From WTAW01 sp050124775 (GTDB lineage: Bacteria; Acidobacteriota; Aminicenantia; Aminicenantales; Aminicenantaceae), in contig JASFEP010000104.1 of assembly GCA_050124775.1 (NCBI GenBank), positions 1 through 11,990 on the forward strand: a stretch of DNA of 11,990 nt, in the 5' to 3' direction. The position numbers and the translations under genes were made by a program. A model generated the notes under the pieces. That model made no database searches and had not been told where the DNA came from. It was given only the letters and a program-made list of their open reading frames with translations. Positions 6,356 to 11,990 of the stretch are shown one piece after another (positions within the stretch are counted from its first letter, which is position 1; every line of letters starts with the position of its first letter).

Positions 6356-6431
6356 AAAGGAAATGATAAACATGAGAATGAAAGAATGAGAGTAAAAAAC
6401 AAAAAAAAATGAGAATAAACAGGAGATCAAA

Positions 6432-7490
6432 ATGATAAACAAAAAGTCACAAATTATCTTAATCGTCTGTTTTGCTGTGCTGGTCCTGATAGCCAGTGCC
6501 GTTTCAGGCCCCGGCCAACAGCAGACAGAGGAACCCAAGACACCGCCGAATAGATCGATGATCTGGGGATTTTGGCCGCAGGTTCCTTGGGACAATCAGC
6601 CGGTCTCTCAATCGACATGGGCCGATATTCTGGACAAACCGATCGACATCCGCCGCAGGGGCAATCCTGGAGACGCCTATCGGTATCGGATCAAACGCAT
6701 AAACCTCACACTGGGTCGTCAAGGCAATGTCATCAGCCGCATGCTCGCCGAGGGCGAGCTTTCCCGTGAGCTTATCAGCGAAAAAGAGCCCGGCGTGTGG
6801 GTCGAGCGTTGCAAGTGGGAGCGCTTCGCGGCGGCTCAGGGAATGAGTCCAAAGGAATATCCGGAGCCTCAGGAAATGCCTGGGGCAAGGGGACTCTCCT
6901 TCGAGTTTTATCCCCGTACGTTCGACTACGTCAACCCCCCTGTAGATTTCACAAAGGTGGGAAACGAAGCCATGGGCTTTCTCCTGAAGGTCCTTACGAT
7001 GGATGCGGCCGGCTGGGACTCCATCCTTTTGGCTTTTCGCGATGAGTTCGGGGGGAAAGTGCGCATCGGAGACACCTTACGCCAGACCGATTGGGAACCC
7101 TGGGACATCACGAGTGTCGACGAGGAGAGCACCACCGGCACCTACCACTTGGGAGAGACGCAGTTCAGCATCGCCGGCCTGACTCGCTTCCATGGCGAAC
7201 CATGCGTGCTCGTCTGGTTTTCGATGGAAGGAAATCGAGTGCTGCAGAATATGGAAAGTCCACAGGTCTCTGTGGACATGAAAAGCACGGAATACTTTCG
7301 CGGCGAACTCGCGGCCTCACTGCTGGACGGACATCTGGTGGCTATGGAGCTTTGGGGTCCCCTGCCCTGTGTCATGAAGATGGGTTTTGGTAGCGATCCA
7401 CCCACTGAACAACCGATCGGCGCCATCATCCAGCAGGTCAGCATGTGGGAGATTCCATCCTCCCGAAAGAAAAAGGAGTCCAATCCGTAA
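6432..7490 (+). CDS. Exported protein of unknown function in the PadR operon
   Basis: I do not recognise this 352-aa protein. AGGAG lies 7 nt before the ATG. Residues 1-27 form a signal peptide or membrane anchor (two Lys, a hydrophobic stretch IILIVCFAVLVLIASA, then a small-residue cleavage zone near VSG). The mature part is soluble, rich in Trp and Pro, with motifs such as SMIWGFWPQVPWDN, FEFYPRTFDYVNPPVDF and RFHGEPCVLVWFSMEG. Alternating beta-type patterns suggest a beta-rich fold. A charged tail (SSRKKKESNP) ends it. No enzyme motif is visible. It follows the PadR gene by 77 bp with no terminator between, so it is the likely regulated target of that repressor and of the strong promoter at 5703. 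A periplasmic or lipid-surface role is only a guess. Confidence 0.88.
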   Translation: MINKKSQIILIVCFAVLVLIASAVSGPGQQQTEEPKTPPNRSMIWGFWPQVPWDNQPVSQSTWADILDKPIDIRRRGNPGDAYRYRIKRINLTLGRQGNVISRMLAEGELSRELISEKEPGVWVERCKWERFAAAQGMSPKEYPEPQEMPGARGLSFEFYPRTFDYVNPPVDFTKVGNEAMGFLLKVLTMDAAGWDSILLAFRDEFGGKVRIGDTLRQTDWEPWDITSVDEESTTGTYHLGETQFSIAGLTRFHGEPCVLVWFSMEGNRVLQNMESPQVSVDMKSTEYFRGELAASLLDGHLVAMELWGPLPCVMKMGFGSDPPTEQPIGAIIQQVSMWEIPSSRKKKESNP

Positions 7491-7582
7491 GGGCTTCGAT
7501 TGAAATCATTATTGAAAACAGAGCGATTTTTAAAAATCTGTATTGATAGGTGTTCCGTGCGCTTTCTCATCTAGAACAGAGC

Positions 7583-8119
7583 TTACTTCACATAGTAGCG
7601 CTGTCTGAGCTTCTTATCATCATCCGGTTCCGGACGTTCTTCTACGAGTTCATCCGCAGAAGCCGTATGGAATGAGACGACGATCCAGTTCTCCTCAGAT
7701 CCCAAGGCCCTGTGCCACACAACCGGAGGGACCGAAACCCATCTGCTTTCTAGGGAATCACCGAATGTGCTTACAAGATGGTTGGACTTCCAATCCTCGT
7801 CAATCCAAATTTGAAGATCACCTCTCCCCTTGTAGGACATCATGTACTGATGGCTGTTGGGATGGCGTTCATCTCCCGTGTTTGCTCTCGCGCGCACAGC
7901 AAACACCCAGCTCGAACGAATAATGTCAGGAAGATCTGATTGATAGGTTTCCAGTGGTACAGGTTCCCATACCAAATCGGATTTAGTTTCTTCTGCTAAA
8001 AGTTTTTGTTCCACTCGTTTTGCTATGGCATCGATCTTTCTTCTTACGGATTTAGGTTTCAGTGCATTATCAAGAATCAAGATCGTGTTCATTTCCTCTT
8101 CACTGAATTCAGCAGGCAT
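7583..8119 (-). CDS. Cupin-like protein, putative metal-binding
   Basis: The 178-aa product has no signal peptide and looks cytoplasmic. Residues about 85-165 resemble a single cupin barrel: the first motif is ERHPNSHQYMMSYKGRGDLQ, with two His in the spacing used for metal binding, and the second is VPPVVWHRALG, giving a third His. The N-terminal 60 residues are helical and charged. The function is unknown; cupins include dioxygenases, isomerases and sensors. The ATG at 8119 has only a weak ribosome-binding site and would have a very short leader. The internal ATG at 8092 is an alternative, but its purine-rich GAAGAGG is only 2 nt away. Part of the 5' end (8070-8109) is closely matched upstream of the serine hydrolase. 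Confidence 0.62.
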   Translation of the reverse strand: MPAEFSEEEMNTILILDNALKPKSVRRKIDAIAKRVEQKLLAEETKSDLVWEPVPLETYQSDLPDIIRSSWVFAVRARANTGDERHPNSHQYMMSYKGRGDLQIWIDEDWKSNHLVSTFGDSLESRWVSVPPVVWHRALGSEENWIVVSFHTASADELVEERPEPDDDKKLRQRYYVK

Positions 8120-8134
8120 AACGTTCTATTCTTT

Positions 8135-8164
8135 ATTTTAACCACTAATCCATGACTATCTCAA
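8135..8164 (-). promoter_or_regulatory. Candidate sigma-70 promoter for the cupin-like gene
   Basis: On the minus strand TTGAGA (8164-8159) and TAAAAT (8140-8135) are separated by 18 bp and each matches consensus at 5 of 6 positions. Transcription would start near 8128, leaving a leader of only about 9 nt before the ATG at 8119. Confidence 0.45.
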
Positions 8165-8190
8165 TAGATTGGAGATCGGAACTTTTAAGA

Positions 8191-8219
8191 CTTTAACTTC
8201 ATCCCCATTAATATATAAT
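8191..8219 (+). promoter_or_regulatory. Candidate promoter for the alpha/beta hydrolase
   Basis: A perfect -10 box TATAAT lies at 8214-8219, with only weak -35 candidates (such as TTTAAC) 16-17 bp upstream. The start would fall near 8226, giving a leader of about 60 nt. The -10 element is good, the whole promoter uncertain. Confidence 0.35.
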
Positions 8220-8284
8220 GGAGTGGTTGTAGCTATCATATGAATGTTACATAAAAACAAGAGCTGTTCTTCAAGGAGAAACCA

Positions 8285-9323
8285 ATAACGAAAAGGACCT
8301 TCTTTTTGCTATCAGTCTTTACTGCACTTCTTGTTATTTCCTCTGTGCACTCTGTGGCTCAAAACAAAGCAGTCCGCCACGACAATAAAAGGATCGAATT
8401 CGAATCCGGCCATTTCAAGATCGTCGGAGAGCTAAGAATACCATCCGGCGAAGGAAAATATCCACTCGTTATCATGGTCCATGGGGATGGATCGGCCTGG
8501 AGGAGTTATTTCTATACACTGAAAAAGTGCTTCCTCCGGGCTGGTTATGCGACCATGATGTGGGACAAGCCGGGAACCGGCCAATCCAAAGGAAAATTCA
8601 GCCGACAGCACTTGATAGCCGAAAGAAAAGAGATCCTTCTAGATGCCATCGAAAGCGCCAAAAACCATCCAAGGATCGACGCCGGCCGCATCGGCGTCTG
8701 GGGGATCAGCCAGGCTGGATATGTTATACCTCAAGCACATCAAAAAACCGACGATATCTCTTTTATGATCCTTGTCGGAGTTGCAGGCCAAAACAGTATA
8801 GAGCAGACGGCCTTCTTCGTGAGCCAGCAGATCCAATGCGAGGGCTTTACTGAAGAAGAAGCCACAGAGGCGGAGGATCTGGTTGTCAAAGTTTCAAGCG
8901 CAAAAACATACGAAGAATACGTTACAAACGGCAAGATTCTACTGGCCAAATATCCCATCGTCAAAGATCTGGATTATATGGCAGGAATTCTCCCCGAAGA
9001 GAGATGGAATCCCAAGGCGCTCGATGGGGAAGCCTATTTCAATCCCATCAGCATCATTGAACAGATAAAAATTCCCACGCTCGTCGTCCTCGGTGAGAAG
9101 GACAGAAACGTCAATCCCTTACAGGCCGTAGAGGCTTACACCAAAGCCCTCAGAAAAGCAGGCAATCCGAATTTCCGGGTGGAACTCATTGCAGGTGCCG
9201 ATCACGATATCATCCTCTGCGAAACAGGCTGTCAAAAAGAGAAGAAAGCGGTCTCGAAAGGAATGGGCGAACTACGCTCCTGAATACCTCGATCTCATGG
9301 AGGATTGGCTGAAAAAACTGTGA
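8285..9323 (+). CDS. Exported alpha/beta hydrolase, apparent ATA start and C-terminal frameshift
   Basis: The core reads as an alpha/beta-hydrolase of the prolyl-oligopeptidase/dienelactone-hydrolase type: oxyanion segment HGDGS, nucleophile elbow GVWGISQAGYVIP (Ser142), acid VVLGEKDRNVNP (Asp273) and base GADHDIIL (His307). From the first standard start, TTG 8306, the signal peptide lacks its basic residues. Extending seven codons to an ATA at 8285 restores TKRTFFLLSVFTALLVISS and places AAGGAG exactly 6 nt upstream. The frame then stops at 9283 after a non-conserved tail, while the +1 frame continues with a family-like ending, EWANYAPEYLDLMEDWLKKL, to TGA at 9321-9323. One extra A in the A-rich run near 9232-9245 would explain this. 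The corrected protein is about 345 aa. The shift may be a real mutation or a sequencing error. The substrate is probably a small ester or acyl compound. Confidence 0.78.
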
Positions 9324-9497
9324 ATTTTGATTTTTCGATTTCCTTTATAGCCTTTCGTCACCCTAATTACATAGAATTGAATCCTCAACATAAGCGGGAA
9401 ACTTAATCCTTTGAAAATGTGAATGCTGTAAACCATTCCCCCCTGAATTGAGTCTAAATTCGTGAAGACCTAAATGTCGGATCGGATTCTATTAAAA

Positions 9498-9512
9498 ATG
9501 GAGGACCTCCAT
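9498..9512 (+). promoter_or_regulatory. Palindromic ribosome-binding site of the permease gene
   Basis: ATGGAGGACCTCCAT is a 15-nt perfect inverted repeat around a central A. It contains the Shine-Dalgarno GGAGG and the first two bases of the ATG at 9511. As RNA it can fold into a 6-bp stem with a GAC loop, which would hide both. In the rest of the 9324-9510 gap I see no convincing promoter or terminator. Confidence 0.5.
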
Positions 9513-11883
9513 GCTTAAGAACCACCTGAAGACTGCATTCCGCAATCTATCCCGCTACAAAGGGTATTCAATGATAAACATAGCAGGCTTTGCCATCGGT
9601 ATTGCCTGCTGTATTCTCATCCTTCTCTGGGTTCAGGACGAGCTAAGCTATGATCGATTCCATGAAAATTTGGAGGACCTCTACAGGGTGGTCGAAAAGA
9701 ACTCTTTTTCCGATGGAACCATCTTCAAGATCGCAAGGACTCCCTATCCCGTCGGCCCGGCATTCGTGAAAGACTATCCGGAAATCATAAATTTCACACG
9801 ATTTACTCCATTTTGGAGAATATTATTAAAGTATGAAGATAAAAGCTTTTACGAGAGAGGTTTTGCCTTTGCCGATCCTTCATTTTTGGAGATGTTTACA
9901 CTGCCCCTTCTGAGAGGTGACGCCTACAAAGCCCTATCGGAAACGAACTCGGTATTGATATCCGAAGACATGGCAAAAAAATACTTCGGATCGGATGATC
10001 CATTAGGTAAAACCATAACGATGGATAACGATGTCGATTTTCAAGTGTCTGGAGTGTTTAAAAATCTCCCCCACAATTCCCATCTCCAGTTCGATTTCCT
10101 GGGTCCGTTCGAGACATTTATCGAGTACTCCGGATGGTCATCGCGATGGCAGGACCACAATTACTACACCTATGTGCAGCTTACAAACACAACGGTTCAT
10201 CAAGATGTCGAGCCCAAAATCTTTGCCTATATGGAAAACATCAACCCGGATTCCGCCACAAAATTTCTCCTTCAACCGGTAAAAGATATCCATCTCCGCT
10301 CGGATTTTGCCATCGACCTCAAAGGTAAAAGCGAAAACAAGGCCAAGTATGTCTACATGTTCTCTCTGATCGCTCTGTTTATCCTTCTTATCGCCTGTAT
10401 CAACTTCATGAATCTAACGACCGCGCGCGCAAGTCGCCGTTCTTTGGAGATCGGGATGAGAAAGGTCATAGGGGCCAATCGTACACATCTCATCCGGCAG
10501 TTTTTGGGTGAATCCATTCTCACTTCATTACTTTCCCTTCTTATTGCATTGGTATTGGTTTTGCTCCTACTTCCCGCATTTAATAACATTTCGGGAAAAG
10601 ACTTGAGTTTGGCCACCCTCGATATCGCTCTTCTGACAGCTGGCTTAATTGGAATTGCGCTCGTTACCGGAGTTCTATCGGGTTCTTATCCGGCCTTTCT
10701 CCTATCCGCGATAAAGCCTATAGGAGCTCTGAAAGGCTCCCTGAGTTTAGGATCGAAAAATTCCGCTTTAAGGAAAATTCTCGTCTGCTGCCAATTCTCT
10801 CTCTCGATCGGTCTGATCATCGGCACTTTTGTGGTCTATCGACAGCTCGAATTTATACAAAAAAAGAATCTGGGCTACAACCAGGAGCATGTCATATATT
10901 TTGCAGAGAGAGGGGATTTCTGGAAGAATTATGATGCGTTCAAAACACAACTCCAGCAGACCCCCGATATTGTCGGCATCACAGCGGCCTCTTCGATCCC
11001 CACCTACACTGTCACATCGACTTCCGGAGTGGATTGGGAGGGAAAGGATCCAGAATTCAATGTGATGTTTACCCAGTTTAATGTGGATTATGATTATTTC
11101 GAAACACTCGAGATGGAAATGGCTCAGGGCAGATCATTCGAAGAGGACTTTCCTACAGATGCAACAGGGGCTTACATATTGAATGAGACCGGTGCTCGGT
11201 TGACTGGGCTGGAGAACCCTATAGGAAAAACGTTCAAGTTGTGGAACAAACCTGGACCGATTATCGGAGTGGTCAAAGACTATCACTTCAAATCTCTTCA
11301 TGCCAAAATAGAGCCTCTGGTTCTGCGGATGTTTCACAAACAATGGAACAGATATGTCATCGTCCGCATCAAATCGGACGGCATCTCCAGAACCCTAAAG
11401 GTCCTCGAGGACACATATAAAAAATATCATCCTGGCTATCCTTTCGAATTTAAATTTTTGGATGAAGAACTCGACGCATTGTACTCGAGCGATAAGCAGA
11501 CCGGAACGGTTTTCCGTTACTTCATGTTTCTTGCGATCTTCATCTCTTGCCTGGGTCTTTTTGGATTGGCGTCATTCATGGCAGAACAGCGGACAAAAGA
11601 AATTGGAATCAGAAAAGTGCTAGGAGCTTCCGTGCCGGGAATATTTCTAATGCTGCTGAAGGAATTTGTGAAATGGGTACTTATTGCCAGTGCGATATCC
11701 TGGCCTCTCGCTTATTATGTGATGGACCTCTGGTTAGAAAATTTTGCATACAGAACAAACATAGCACTCTGGATCTTTATGGTTTCAGGAGTTTTAGGAC
11801 TCGTGGTTGCTGTTGCCACTGTAAGTTTCCAATCGATAAAAGCCTCGATCGCCAATCCTATCGACTGCCTCCGGTATGAATAA
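9511..11883 (+). CDS. MacB/FtsX-like ABC transporter permease, full length
   Basis: The 790-aa product begins MLKNHLKTAFRNLSRYKGYS, the standard start of this family, with GGAGG 5 nt upstream. Layout: membrane helix at about 22-41, a large MacB-type periplasmic domain (about 45-275), an FtsX core with helices near 283-301, 335-356 and 373-395, a further helix at 424-442, a second periplasmic domain (about 445-660), and a final FtsX core from about 667 to 775. Each FtsX core has the cytoplasmic signature (SLEIGMRKVIGANRTHLI and TKEIGIRKVLGASVPGIF). The protein ends CLRYE, as relatives do. Such duplicated permeases work with a separate MacB-like ATPase, which is not in this window. The substrate is unknown. 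It is paralogous to the permease at the left edge but lacks the prefix domain and a PadR neighbour. Confidence 0.95.
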   Translation: MLKNHLKTAFRNLSRYKGYSMINIAGFAIGIACCILILLWVQDELSYDRFHENLEDLYRVVEKNSFSDGTIFKIARTPYPVGPAFVKDYPEIINFTRFTPFWRILLKYEDKSFYERGFAFADPSFLEMFTLPLLRGDAYKALSETNSVLISEDMAKKYFGSDDPLGKTITMDNDVDFQVSGVFKNLPHNSHLQFDFLGPFETFIEYSGWSSRWQDHNYYTYVQLTNTTVHQDVEPKIFAYMENINPDSATKFLLQPVKDIHLRSDFAIDLKGKSENKAKYVYMFSLIALFILLIACINFMNLTTARASRRSLEIGMRKVIGANRTHLIRQFLGESILTSLLSLLIALVLVLLLLPAFNNISGKDLSLATLDIALLTAGLIGIALVTGVLSGSYPAFLLSAIKPIGALKGSLSLGSKNSALRKILVCCQFSLSIGLIIGTFVVYRQLEFIQKKNLGYNQEHVIYFAERGDFWKNYDAFKTQLQQTPDIVGITAASSIPTYTVTSTSGVDWEGKDPEFNVMFTQFNVDYDYFETLEMEMAQGRSFEEDFPTDATGAYILNETGARLTGLENPIGKTFKLWNKPGPIIGVVKDYHFKSLHAKIEPLVLRMFHKQWNRYVIVRIKSDGISRTLKVLEDTYKKYHPGYPFEFKFLDEELDALYSSDKQTGTVFRYFMFLAIFISCLGLFGLASFMAEQRTKEIGIRKVLGASVPGIFLMLLKEFVKWVLIASAISWPLAYYVMDLWLENFAYRTNIALWIFMVSGVLGLVVAVATVSFQSIKASIANPIDCLRYE

Positions 11884-11896
11884 AATTGAAAACTGT

Positions 11897-11990
11897 GCCT
11901 TGGCTGGCGCAAATAGTTCATTATAATATATTTAAGATAATTTACCGTAGAGATTAAGGCCTTAAAAGCAGTTTTTTTGGGGCACAAAGT
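11897..11990 (+). mobile_element. Second, diverged copy of the MITE-like element, cut by the window edge
   Basis: Only 14 bp after the permease stop, TGCCTTGGCTGGCGCAA begins a sequence that matches the inverted-repeat end of the first element: 16 of 17 positions agree with the reverse complement of its right end. Downstream, 11900-11990 aligns gaplessly with 3965-4055 (61 of 91 identical). Shared blocks include ATTAAGG followed by CTTA, and a run of six T. The right end lies beyond the window. Confidence 0.6.

Noticed and set aside
7525..7538. Terminator between the convergent genes at 7490 and 7583
   Set aside because: GATTTTTAAAAATC is a perfect palindrome but has no loop and no GC-rich stem, so it is too weak to call as a rho-independent terminator.
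11715..11987. 90-aa minus-strand open frame at the right edge
   Set aside because: It overlaps the 3' end of the permease and the repeat element, and shows no recognisable domain or ribosome-binding site.

Overview
This window looks like chromosomal DNA from a diderm bacterium of moderate GC content. It combines PadR-type regulators, 'orphan' MacB/FtsX-like permeases (one with an N-terminal permease-prefix domain), exported ankyrin/beta-propeller proteins and many small exported hydrolases. That combination is typical of Acidobacteriota and of Aminicenantes-like lineages. The taxonomic guess is inference from gene families only; no rRNA or marker gene is present.

Layout. (1) 1-1542, minus strand: a two-gene operon of a PadR regulator followed by a prefix-domain FtsX permease, cut by the left edge. 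(2) 1795-3294, plus: an exported ankyrin-repeat/PD40 propeller fusion, divergent from the PadR gene. (3) 3384-3920, plus: a hot-dog-fold thioesterase with a TTG start. (4) 3921-4278: an AT-rich gap holding a MITE-like element with imperfect terminal inverted repeats, tandem duplications at both ends and an internal bidirectional terminator hairpin. A diverged second copy begins at about 11897 and runs off the right edge. (5) 4279-5469, minus: a membrane-anchored serine hydrolase (SxxK), preceded by a 30-codon ORF that overlaps its start by 4 bp and resembles the start of the cupin gene further right. (6) 5774-7490, plus: a second PadR regulator and an unrecognised exported protein, behind a consensus sigma-70 promoter whose start-site region carries a perfect 19-bp palindrome. 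(7) 7583-8119, minus: a cupin-like protein. (8) 8285-9323, plus: an exported alpha/beta hydrolase that appears to start at a non-standard ATA codon and carries a frameshift near its C-terminus. (9) 9511-11883, plus: a full-length MacB/FtsX-like permease, paralogous to the one at the left edge.

How the genes fit together. Two units pair a PadR repressor with a membrane or exported product, which suggests ligand-responsive control of envelope functions. No ABC ATPase lies in the window, so neither permease has a visible motor partner. The other genes are single-gene units with their own leaders. I see no phage, CRISPR array, defence system or biosynthetic cluster. The most unusual material is in the intergenic DNA: the repeat element, the copied cupin 5' end, the PadR operator and the odd start of the hydrolase gene.
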